Source of the DNA: JBNFVY01 sp049943335
GTDB lineage: Bacteria > Pseudomonadota > Alphaproteobacteria > Rhodobacterales > Rhodobacteraceae
Reading direction: 5' to 3'
Length of the DNA: 64,000 nt
Assembly (NCBI RefSeq): GCF_049943335.1
Contig: NZ_JBNFVY010000001.1
Location: 124,001-188,000 of the forward strand
The stretch's first letter is position 1. Every line of letters starts with the position of its first letter. Of this stretch, positions 1 through 7,084 are shown piece after piece. The translations under genes were made by a program, and so were the position numbers. The notes under the pieces are model-generated. The model was not told where the DNA came from and did no database searches. It saw nothing but the letters and a program-made list of their open reading frames with translations.

Positions 1-393
1 CTGGACAAGGCGCAGCTTCTGACACTGACGGCCAAAGAGCTGACGGCATTGGTCGGCGGGATGCGCGTACTGGGAACCAACTATGGCGGCACCGAGCATG
101 GTGTGTTCACGGACAGGGTTGGCAGTTTGACGACCGACTTCTTCACCACGATCACCGACATGCGCTACACATGGGAACCTGTCGGAGACGGGATCTATGA
201 AATCCGTGATCGCGTGTCAGGTGACGTCAAACACACCGCCACACGCGTCGATCTGGTGTTCGGCTCAAATTCGATCCTTCGGGCCTATGCCGAGGTGTAT
301 GCCCAAGACGATAACGCCGAAAAATTCGTGCGTGATTTTGTAGCGGCGTGGACACGCGTCATGAACGCAGACCGGTTCGATCTGATCAATTGA
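1..393 (+). CDS. katG: Catalase-peroxidase KatG, C-terminal end (partial)
   Basis: The reading frame is open at the left edge of the window, so only about 130 C-terminal residues are visible. They match the end of the second, non-catalytic peroxidase-like domain of bifunctional catalase-peroxidases: the run beginning LTAKELTALVGGMRVLG, the motif NYGGTEHGVFTDRVG, and the closing FVAAWTRVMNADRFDL. The family is a haem enzyme that removes hydrogen peroxide in the cytoplasm. The haem-binding N-terminal domain and the promoter lie outside the window, so regulation cannot be judged. A strong terminator follows 57 bases after the stop codon. Confidence 0.95.
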   Translation: MDKAQLLTLTAKELTALVGGMRVLGTNYGGTEHGVFTDRVGSLTTDFFTTITDMRYTWEPVGDGIYEIRDRVSGDVKHTATRVDLVFGSNSILRAYAEVYAQDDNAEKFVRDFVAAWTRVMNADRFDLIN

Positions 394-450
394 TCCTTGG
401 GATTGCCGCCAAGTGGTGGCAATCCACACCCACAGAGAACTTCGACAGTA

Positions 451-479
451 AACACGGGGGAGGCAGCTCCCGTGTTTTT
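451..479 (+). terminator. Intrinsic terminator of katG
   Basis: Arms AACACGGG (451-458) and CCCGTGTT (469-476) form an eight-pair stem that runs into five Ts (475-479). It lies 57 bases after the katG stop. A second inverted repeat at 401-424 (GATTGCCGCC / GGTGGCAATC, one G-T wobble) lies closer to the stop but lacks a T-run. Confidence 0.8.
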
Positions 480-576
480 CGCCTTGCGCAGGTCAGGCCA
501 AAACCAAACCATTAAATTGGCGCAGGCACGCGTGAAGCGAAATCCAAAGACTGTTGCTGGGCCGGAAATCCCCTGA

Positions 577-735
577 ATGTACCTTCAACATGCGAACCTT
601 GCGGTAGATCATGCCATTTTCGCCGCCATGAATCCGGCGTTGCATGAGCGCGCGTGTGTTCCGGTGTCAGAACTCGTACTGTTCTGCCCGGACACTGATG
701 CACCGGCCGCGTATCGTCCGTACCCCGCAAATTGA
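577..735 (+). CDS. Possible small ORF of 52 residues, unrecognised
   Basis: This lies in the longest gene-free stretch of the window (394-904). An ATG at 577 opens a 52-codon frame with coding-like GC distribution, beginning MYLQHANLAVDH and ending AYRPYPAN. No good ribosome binding site precedes it, and I recognise no domain, signal peptide or membrane segment. It may be chance or a remnant. Apart from the katG terminator, this frame and a promoter-like pair near 751-779, I see nothing in the 394-904 interval. Confidence 0.18.
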   Translation: MYLQHANLAVDHAIFAAMNPALHERACVPVSELVLFCPDTDAPAAYRPYPAN

Positions 736-750
736 AAAAGCGTCAACTTT

Positions 751-779
751 TTGGAAAAATTCTGGTCCGCATTTATATG
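751..779 (+). promoter_or_regulatory. Candidate sigma-70 type promoter for the rnd-kdsD-lpt operon
   Basis: TTGGAA (751-756) is followed after 17 bases by TATATG (774-779), about 125 bases before the first gene of the operon. The fit is moderate and the call rests on spacing and position only. Confidence 0.3.
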
Positions 780-904
780 GGCATAGGCTGCTTGGAAAGC
801 GGGCCTGAATGGCAGGTATCCCCCATTCGACGCGCGGGCACACCTTTACCCAACGCGTGTTTGTGCCTAGGTACATTCAAATTCATGAAGGACGAGGCCG
901 ACAA

Positions 905-1516
905 GTGGCGAACTATTTGTATAAGGGCGATCTGCCCGACGACCTGGATCTGGGTCCGGAAGTGGCAATCGACTGTGAAACAATGGGGCTGAACCCGCAT
1001 CGCGACCGCTTGTGCGTTGTCCAACTGTCCGGCGGCGACGGCAATGCGCATATTGTCCAGATCGCCAAGGGTCAGACAGACGCGCCAAACCTGTGCAAGT
1101 TGTTGGCGGACCCCAATGTTCTCAAGCTGTTCCACTTTGGCCGGTTTGACATCGCAGCAATGTACCATGCCTTTGGTACGTTGGCCGCGCCGGTCTATTG
1201 CACCAAGATCGCCTCGAAACTGGTCCGGACATACACGGACCGACATGGCCTCAAGAACCTTCTGGATCAATTGCTGAAAGTCGATATTTCGAAAATGCAG
1301 CAAATGAGTGATTGGGGCGCGAACGAGCTGACCAAAGCCCAATTGGATTACGCCGCTTCAGACGTGCTTTACCTGCACGCGCTGCGGACCAAATTGAACG
1401 AAATGCTGGACCGCGAAGGACGCGCTGACATGGCGCAAGCTTGCTTTGATTTCTTGCCGACGCGGGCCCGGCTGGATTTGGCAGGCTGGCCCGAAACTGA
1501 CATTTTCGCGCACTGA
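905..1516 (+). CDS. rnd: Ribonuclease D-type 3'-5' exonuclease
   Basis: A 203-residue DEDDy exonuclease, the short exonuclease-only form without the HRDC domains of E. coli RNase D. The metal-binding residues are visible: D23 and E25 in AIDCETMGL, D82 in FHFGRFD, and Y149 with D153 in YAASD. The family trims the 3' ends of tRNA and other structured RNAs. I chose the GTG at 905 because AAGGA lies 12 bases upstream and the protein then begins ANYLYKGDLP. The upstream in-frame codons, open from 809, look non-coding. It is first in a tight operon, four bases before kdsD. Confidence 0.88.
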   Translation: MANYLYKGDLPDDLDLGPEVAIDCETMGLNPHRDRLCVVQLSGGDGNAHIVQIAKGQTDAPNLCKLLADPNVLKLFHFGRFDIAAMYHAFGTLAAPVYCTKIASKLVRTYTDRHGLKNLLDQLLKVDISKMQQMSDWGANELTKAQLDYAASDVLYLHALRTKLNEMLDREGRADMAQACFDFLPTRARLDLAGWPETDIFAH

Positions 1517-1520
1517 TCCG

Positions 1521-2477
1521 ATGGACGTGAACCCAGACAAACTGATTGCAACTGGCAAACGGGTATTGAAACGCGAAGCCGATGCTTTGGCATCCTTTGC
1601 AGATGCTCTGGGTGATAGCTTTGTCGTGGCCGCGCAAACCATACTGGATGCGCCCGGCCGGGTGATCGTTTCAGGCATGGGAAAATCCGGCCATGTCGCG
1701 CGCAAGATTGCCGCCACTTTGGCCAGCACCGGCACGCCGGCCCATTTCGTTCACCCCGCCGAAGCCAGCCACGGTGATCTGGGCATGTTGACCAAAGGCG
1801 ATGTGCTTCTGGTGCTGTCCAATTCGGGTGAAACACCTGAACTGGCTGACATCGTCGCCTATTCCCGGCGATTTTCCATCCCCCTGATCGGCGTTGCCTC
1901 GCGGGCCGACAGCACATTGATCCGCCAGTCGGACGTGCAATTGATCCTGCCACCCGCAGAAGAAGCGTGTGACCAGGGCATCGTTCCGACGACCTCGACC
2001 ACGATGACATTGGCCCTTGGCGATGCTCTGGCCATCGCCTTGATGGAACACCGCAAATTTTCGCCCGAGCATTTCAAGGTCTTTCATCCCGGGGGTAAAT
2101 TGGGTGTGCGCCTGTCCAAGGTCGCTGACCTGATGCACGAGGACATGCCTCTGGTGCCCGCCAGTGCACCGATGAGCGACGCGCTGCTGGTGATCAGTCA
2201 AAAAGGCTTCGGCGTCGTAGGCGTGACTGACAACGAAGGACGGCTGATCGGGATCATTACTGATGGCGATTTGCGCCGTCACATGGATGGGCTGCTGGAC
2301 GCAACCGCAGCAGATGTCATGACCAAAGCCCCGCACACGATTCGGCCGAACGATCTGGCCGAAAGCGCGGTGGCCGAGATGAACCAGCGCAAGATCACTT
2401 GTCTTTTCGTCCAGCGTGACGGACCGCCGTGCGGTATCCTGCATATCCATGACTGCCTGCGGGCAGGGTTGGGCTGA
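1521..2477 (+). CDS. kdsD: D-arabinose 5-phosphate isomerase (KpsF/GutQ family)
   Basis: A 318-residue protein with an N-terminal SIS sugar-isomerase domain (motifs SGMGKSGH, HGDLGML and SNSGETPE within about residues 50-115) and two C-terminal CBS domains (about 200-318). The family converts ribulose 5-phosphate to arabinose 5-phosphate, the first step of Kdo synthesis for the LPS inner core. The ATG at 1521 is four bases after the rnd stop; longer frames reaching back to 1446 would run over rnd. Its position directly upstream of lptC-lptA-lptB ties Kdo supply to LPS export. No kdsC or kdsB is present here. Confidence 0.93.
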   Translation: MDVNPDKLIATGKRVLKREADALASFADALGDSFVVAAQTILDAPGRVIVSGMGKSGHVARKIAATLASTGTPAHFVHPAEASHGDLGMLTKGDVLLVLSNSGETPELADIVAYSRRFSIPLIGVASRADSTLIRQSDVQLILPPAEEACDQGIVPTTSTTMTLALGDALAIALMEHRKFSPEHFKVFHPGGKLGVRLSKVADLMHEDMPLVPASAPMSDALLVISQKGFGVVGVTDNEGRLIGIITDGDLRRHMDGLLDATAADVMTKAPHTIRPNDLAESAVAEMNQRKITCLFVQRDGPPCGILHIHDCLRAGLG

Positions 2478-2481
2478 CGCT

Positions 2482-3087
2482 GTGGCGGCCTATGACAATA
2501 CGTATTCGCGACTGGTCGCCTGGCTGAAAATCATTCTGCCCCTTGCGGCGCTGGCGCTGATGTCGACGGTATTTCTGACGGCACGCACAATCGATCCGGC
2601 AACCGACCTGCCTTTTGCCGATGTCGACGCCTCTGAACTTGCGCGCGAGCAAAGGATCGGCCAACCCCGGTTCTCAGGCGTATCGTCCGATGGCGCGGCG
2701 ATCACCCTGTCTGCCGAGACCATTCGCCCGGATGCCGGCGGTCAAGGCATGGCGTCCGGTTCGAACCTTGTGCTGCGCATCGACCTGCCTGTGGGAACCA
2801 CGATCCAACTGGATGCAAATGACGGCGCGTTGGACACCCAATCCAGACGCGCCGAATTGGGTGGCGGCGTGATCGTCACAACGTCGGATGGCTTCCGTGT
2901 GGAAACCAGCCGTATCGCCGCGAACTTGGAAGCAACCGAACTGGTCACGGCGGGTGAGATCACGGCAACCGCGCCGATGGGAAATCTTGTCGCCGGGAAA
3001 ATGCGCGTGACCCGCGATGACGCCGACGACACCTATCTTCTGGTTTTCAACGAAGGCGTGAAACTGGTATATCAACCGCAACAGTGA
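2482..3087 (+). CDS. lptC: LPS export periplasmic-bridge subunit LptC
   Basis: A 201-residue bitopic inner-membrane protein. A single N-terminal membrane segment (about residues 11-32, LKIILPLAALALMSTV) is followed by a periplasmic beta-rich region. LptC joins the LptB2FG ABC transporter to the LptA bridge. The GTG at 2482 is four bases after the kdsD stop and puts the membrane anchor near the N terminus; a start at 2416 would overlap kdsD by more than 60 bases. The family diverges strongly, so the call leans on the anchor, the size and the lptA-lptB neighbours. Confidence 0.85.
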   Translation: MAAYDNTYSRLVAWLKIILPLAALALMSTVFLTARTIDPATDLPFADVDASELAREQRIGQPRFSGVSSDGAAITLSAETIRPDAGGQGMASGSNLVLRIDLPVGTTIQLDANDGALDTQSRRAELGGGVIVTTSDGFRVETSRIAANLEATELVTAGEITATAPMGNLVAGKMRVTRDDADDTYLLVFNEGVKLVYQPQQ

Positions 3088-3098
3088 AAGGTGCGAAC

Positions 3099-3602
3099 GT
3101 GGTGCGAAACCTGCAGATCACATTGGCGGTGGTGACAAGTCTTGTCGCCGGAATGGCTGCGGCCCAGGGAACAGACGTGTCGTTCGGCGCATTGAAACAG
3201 GACACCCTGGCACCCGTTGAAATCACGGCCGACCAACTGTCCGTGGATCAAAAGGACGGCTCGGCGGTCTTTCGCGGAAATGTGCTGATAGGCCAAGGCC
3301 AGATGCGTCTGTCTGCGGGCGAAGTACGGGTGGAATATGCCGAAGGCGACGGGGCCACGACCGGGCAGATCGAACGCCTGATCGCCAGTGGTGGTGTAAC
3401 CTTGGCCACCGCGACCGAAGCGGCAGAAGCACAAAACGCCGACTACACCATCGAATCGGGCAAGATCGTGATGACCGGAGATGTCATCCTGACGCAGGGG
3501 CAAAATGCCTTGTCGTCTCAGCGCCTTGTAGTCGATCTCAAATCGGGCACCGGCCAGATGGACGGACGGGTCAAAACCATCCTGAACCCGGGGTCCCAGT
3601 GA
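3099..3602 (+). CDS. lptA: Periplasmic LPS transport protein LptA (OstA domain)
   Basis: About 167 residues with a signal peptide (LQITLAVVTSLVAGMAAAQG) followed by the OstA/LptA jellyroll. Typical segments are PVEITADQLSVDQ, AVFRGNVLIGQGQMRL and VMTGDVILTQGQN. LptA forms the periplasmic bridge that carries LPS from LptC to the outer-membrane LptD. The start is uncertain: GTG codons occur at 3084 (overlapping the lptC stop), 3099 and 3102. AAAGG at 3087-3091 is best spaced for 3099 or 3102. Confidence 0.9.
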   Translation: MVRNLQITLAVVTSLVAGMAAAQGTDVSFGALKQDTLAPVEITADQLSVDQKDGSAVFRGNVLIGQGQMRLSAGEVRVEYAEGDGATTGQIERLIASGGVTLATATEAAEAQNADYTIESGKIVMTGDVILTQGQNALSSQRLVVDLKSGTGQMDGRVKTILNPGSQ

Positions 3603-4360
3603 TGAGCGCGGACCCCGATCTATCCGTGGCCGACGGTGCTGCCGGACTACAGGTCACCCGTCTTCGCAAAAGCTATCGAAAAAGGCTCGTGATCCGGGAT
3701 GTCAGCCTGAACCTTGAGCGTGGTGAAGTCGTGGCCCTGCTCGGACCAAACGGCTCTGGCAAGACCACATGTTTTTATGCGATCGCGGGACTGATCCAAC
3801 CGGAAGGTGGTCAGGTCATGATCGACGGGCGCGATGTAACTTATTTGCCCATGTATCGGCGCGCCAAGCTGGGGATTGGTTATCTTCCGCAAGAGGTGTC
3901 GATTTTTCGCGGTTTGAATGTCGAAGACAACATTCTGGCAATTCTGGAGATTTCGACAAAAGACCGGCTTGAACGACGTGAAAAGCTGGAAGACCTGCTG
4001 ACAGAAATGTCGATCACCCACCTGCGTCGGGCATCGGCACTGGCGCTTTCGGGGGGCGAACGGAGACGGGTCGAAATTGCCCGATGCCTTGCCGCTGGCC
4101 CGCGTTACGTTTTGTTCGACGAACCTTTCGCAGGTGTCGATCCTATCGCGGTCGGCGAAATCCGGGGTCTGGTGACCGAGCTCAAAACCCGCGGCATCGG
4201 TGTTTTGATCACGGACCATAACGTGCAGGAAACACTGGGAATTGTAGATCGTGCGTACATTTTGCACGATGGCGAGGTCATGATGTCCGGCACAACCGAC
4301 GAAGTGGTTCACGACGAAAACGTGCGGCGGGTCTACCTGGGCCAGAACTTCCGGGTTTGA
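3602..4360 (+). CDS. lptB: LPS export ABC transporter ATPase LptB
   Basis: A 252-residue cytoplasmic ATPase that powers extraction of LPS from the inner membrane together with LptF and LptG (not in this window). Walker A is GPNGSGKT (residues 48-55), the signature is LSGGE (149-153), and Walker B is YVLFDEPFAG (from residue 169), followed by the H-loop in LITDHNV. The ATG at 3602 shares one base with the lptA stop (TGATG), which suggests translational coupling; a GTG at 3599 is an alternative. In many proteobacteria rpoN follows lptB, but here a 232-base gap leads straight to hpf. Confidence 0.97.
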   Translation: MSADPDLSVADGAAGLQVTRLRKSYRKRLVIRDVSLNLERGEVVALLGPNGSGKTTCFYAIAGLIQPEGGQVMIDGRDVTYLPMYRRAKLGIGYLPQEVSIFRGLNVEDNILAILEISTKDRLERREKLEDLLTEMSITHLRRASALALSGGERRRVEIARCLAAGPRYVLFDEPFAGVDPIAVGEIRGLVTELKTRGIGVLITDHNVQETLGIVDRAYILHDGEVMMSGTTDEVVHDENVRRVYLGQNFRV

Positions 4361-4525
4361 CCGATTTGCACGCTCTAGCAGTTGACAAACAGGCCGCGCT
4401 CGTGCGCCAATTGAACAAATGCAAATGAGCGCGTTTCACGAATGTGCACTGGCTTCGCCCGCCGCCGCACCGACAACGTCCGACCCGTCGGGGCCTAAAG
4501 TTCTTTGCAAAAATTGTCCACGGAA

Positions 4526-4565
4526 CCCGCCATTCCGCCTGAGCCGTCGTTGCTCAGCTTGCGGG
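4526..4565 (+). promoter_or_regulatory. Hairpin in the hpf leader
   Basis: Nested inverted repeats CCCGC / GCGGG (4526-4530, 4561-4565) and CTGAGC / GCTCAG (4539-4544, 4552-4557) lie 27 bases before the hpf start. There is no T-run, so it is not a simple terminator. It could be a leader structure or a chance repeat. Confidence 0.3.
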
Positions 4566-4592
4566 TGACGTATTTCAACCGAAGGAGGCGTG

Positions 4593-5165
4593 ATGCGCTA
4601 TCAAATCAGTGGCAAACAGATCGACATCGGGGAAGCTCTCCAGACACATGTGAAATCTGAACTAGGGGAGGTCATCGAAAAATATGCCGAACGACCAACC
4701 GACGCGAACATCATATTCAGCAAGCAAGCAGGCGAATTCGTATGCGAAGCCGTGGTTCACCTGTCCACAGGTCTGACGACCCAGGCGCGTGGCCACGCCC
4801 ACGATATCTATGCGGCTTTCGATAGCTGCGCTGAAAAAATGGAAAAGCAACTCCGTCGCTACAAACGGCGGTTGAAGGATCACCACCGTGATCGTAAAGA
4901 CCCGGTTGAATCGATTGGCGCTTCCTCGTATATCCTCGCCGCTAACGATCATGATACCGAGTCGGAGCCGGAGTCGCTCCAACCCATGATCATCGCGGAG
5001 ATGGAAACCAAAATTCCCGACTTGTCAGTCGGAGAGGCAGTGATGCAAATGGAATTGGCTGGTGCTCCGGCGCTGGTGTTCCGAAATGAAGGCAAAAGCG
5101 AAATCAACGTTGTTTACAGGCGCGATGACGGGAACATCGGCTGGATAGACCCAAACAACGCTTAG
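4593..5165 (+). CDS. hpf: Long-form ribosome hibernation promoting factor (HPF/RaiA)
   Basis: A 190-residue protein. The N-terminal S30AE domain (about 1-100) binds the decoding channel of idle 30S subunits, with the basic stretch KQLRRYKRRLKDHHRDRK at its end. A low-complexity linker leads to the C-terminal dimerisation domain (about 125-190; PALVFRNEGKSEINVVYRR). Long HPF makes 100S ribosome dimers in stationary phase. The ATG at 4593 follows AAGGAGG (4582-4588) by four bases; the GTG at 4590 is too close to that site. The hpf-ptsN order is conserved in proteobacteria. Confidence 0.95.
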   Translation: MRYQISGKQIDIGEALQTHVKSELGEVIEKYAERPTDANIIFSKQAGEFVCEAVVHLSTGLTTQARGHAHDIYAAFDSCAEKMEKQLRRYKRRLKDHHRDRKDPVESIGASSYILAANDHDTESEPESLQPMIIAEMETKIPDLSVGEAVMQMELAGAPALVFRNEGKSEINVVYRRDDGNIGWIDPNNA

Positions 5166-5207
5166 TTGACGTCGCCGCGGTGCGACGCGGGATAACGGCA
5201 CTCACCA

Positions 5208-5672
5208 ATGGAACTTTTCGAGATTCTCGAGCCGACGGCTATCAAGGTCGTCGGCAAACTGTCCAGCAAGAAACGGCTGTTTCAGGACCTGGGCGAAATT
5301 GTTGCGGGTGCCTACGGGCTGCCGCCGAATGATGCCGTGGACGCATTGCTCGACCGCGAGAGCCTGGGCCCCACCGGGGTTGGCCATGGTGTGGCGTTGC
5401 CTCACGCGCGGTTGCACGGCCTTGATCGTGTGGTCGGTGCCTTTGTCAGGATCGAAGAACCTCTGGATTTCGACGCGGTTGATCGTCAACCGGTAGATCT
5501 GATTTTCTCGCTCTTCGCGCCGGTCAATTCGGGTGTAGATCATCTCAAGGCGCTGGCGCTTGTATCGCGGACCATGCGGGACGCGAATATCTGCTCAAAA
5601 CTGCGCGCCAATGACGATCCGGCAACGCTTCATGCGATCTTGACCGAATCGCCCAAGACCCAAGCCGCTTAG
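5208..5672 (+). CDS. ptsN: Nitrogen PTS EIIA component PtsN
   Basis: A 154-residue PTS_EIIA type 2 domain protein. The phosphorylated histidine is H66 in GVALPHARLHG. PtsN is the end of the EI-Ntr/NPr phosphorelay and regulates potassium transport, carbon metabolism and other targets by its phosphorylation state; it does not transport sugar. It follows hpf by 42 bases on the same strand. Its stop codon interlocks with that of the convergent sulfotransferase gene in the four bases TTAG at 5669-5672. Confidence 0.95.
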   Translation: MELFEILEPTAIKVVGKLSSKKRLFQDLGEIVAGAYGLPPNDAVDALLDRESLGPTGVGHGVALPHARLHGLDRVVGAFVRIEEPLDFDAVDRQPVDLIFSLFAPVNSGVDHLKALALVSRTMRDANICSKLRANDDPATLHAILTESPKTQAA

Positions 5673-7084
5673 CGCGCCCAGGGGCCAAATCCGAACATCA
5701 TGTAGTCTTTCTGATAGGCCGCTTTCACAGCGGCCTCTACGTGTTCGTCATATATGTCTGACAAGGCAAACGGGGTATCGGCGGCCAAACCGGGCACGGG
5801 TTCTGTTTTTGCTCCGACCCACTGACCCAACAAAGGCAGATCCCGTTTCATGTCATCTGCGCGAATGACCATGTCAGGTGCGCCGAATTGCGAAAATCCC
5901 GCGATGGTTTCAGCTTGTGTCGCCCATGATGCGTCAACCCGCACCGAAGTCTGGCCGTTCAGGTTGCCTTTGATCCATTCGGCGAACGCGATGAATGCGG
6001 CCCGGTGTGCGTCACGGCTATAATCCGGCGAAAGGACTTCGGGAATGCCAATGCGGTAGTCTTTGATCAGCCTTTGACGGATTTCCAGATACACGTCGCC
6101 GTCCGTCGCGAGAATATGGTCACAAAAAGCACGGTGCAGCCGCGCGACAGGATGGCACACGATAGTGAAACTTCGATGCCCGGTATTCTTGCGTTTCCAC
6201 TGACGCAGCGTTTTCTGCGTGAAGCCGCTGCGCGTCGCCCCAAGTGAACTGAGCCATTGCAGAACCTCGGCTTCGGCTGACGCTTTGATCGGCATATAGA
6301 GCAATGGGGCAACTTCAGAGGCCACGTAGCGGGGAACATTGGGGCCGCGGCGCGGTTCGAAATTCGGTGTGCGCGACAGGTTGAAATGGTCGAAACCAGA
6401 CAGTGCTGCTGTCATTTCTTCGTAGTTTTCGACTTTGTCACGCAGCACCTGCGGATTTTGAACTTTGGTCCTTGTGTTCGCTTTGTCCTTTGGACTGTCA
6501 CATCCGAGGAATTTGGCCAGACCGTTCAACACGTCCAGATTGTGCAGATCGTCATATCCAACATAGAAGGCGGTTTGGCCCGTAGTTTGAAGCCCGGTCA
6601 AAAGATCCAGCTGAAACGCCTGAAGGTCCGCAAGGAAGCCTTCGAATTCCTGCTTGTCGAAACGCGCCTTGGCCGTCTTCGCGGTCTTCATGTCACCCAG
6701 TCGCCACTGGCCAGTGGCCGCCGCAATTTTCTGACTAACGTAACTTTCGATTGGATTGCGGGTCAGGATGATCTTGGCACAACGCGGGTTTTTTAGCGCA
6801 ACGTCTAAGATGCGCGGGTCGTGACCTGGAAAGAACCGGAACCCCGCCAACCCATCCGTTTTGGATCGGATTGCGGTCAACAACCGTTCGGGCTGCGCTT
6901 CGCGTTCGGCCAGGGACACACCGGCCATTTCCGTTTTTCCCGCGTGTCCGATGAAATGCGGATTGAATGCCTCGCCCCAACAGTGCAACCGATCGTAATC
7001 GTTGAGGTTTTCCTCAAGGTAATTCGACCCGGTTCGCATGTTTGCGAAAACCACGAAGTAATCGAATGGTCCTGCCAATGTCAT
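5669..7084 (-). CDS. Sulfotransferase-family protein with two sulfotransferase-like halves (NodH-like)
   Basis: A 471-residue cytoplasmic protein. The N-terminal half shows the two PAPS-binding signatures: a 5'-phosphosulfate loop VFANMRTGSNYLEENL (about residues 12-27) and a 3'-phosphate motif ILTRNPIESYVSQKI (about 105-119), as in NodH-type carbohydrate sulfotransferases. The C-terminal half (from about 295) has a second motif, FTIVCHPVARLHRAFCDHI, like the 3'-phosphate segment of the sulfotransferase-2 family, but I see no clear second 5' loop. It would transfer sulfate from PAPS to a glycan; the acceptor is unknown. Its start overlaps the stop of the upstream glycosyltransferase (ATGA), so the two are probably translationally coupled. 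Catalysis by the second half is inference. Confidence 0.75.
   Translation of the reverse strand: MTLAGPFDYFVVFANMRTGSNYLEENLNDYDRLHCWGEAFNPHFIGHAGKTEMAGVSLAEREAQPERLLTAIRSKTDGLAGFRFFPGHDPRILDVALKNPRCAKIILTRNPIESYVSQKIAAATGQWRLGDMKTAKTAKARFDKQEFEGFLADLQAFQLDLLTGLQTTGQTAFYVGYDDLHNLDVLNGLAKFLGCDSPKDKANTRTKVQNPQVLRDKVENYEEMTAALSGFDHFNLSRTPNFEPRRGPNVPRYVASEVAPLLYMPIKASAEAEVLQWLSSLGATRSGFTQKTLRQWKRKNTGHRSFTIVCHPVARLHRAFCDHILATDGDVYLEIRQRLIKDYRIGIPEVLSPDYSRDAHRAAFIAFAEWIKGNLNGQTSVRVDASWATQAETIAGFSQFGAPDMVIRADDMKRDLPLLGQWVGAKTEPVPGLAADTPFALSDIYDEHVEAAVKAAYQKDYMMFGFGPWAR

Noticed and set aside
401..424. Inverted repeat after katG as the terminator
   Set aside because: It forms a stem but has no T-run; the hairpin at 451-479 is the better terminator.
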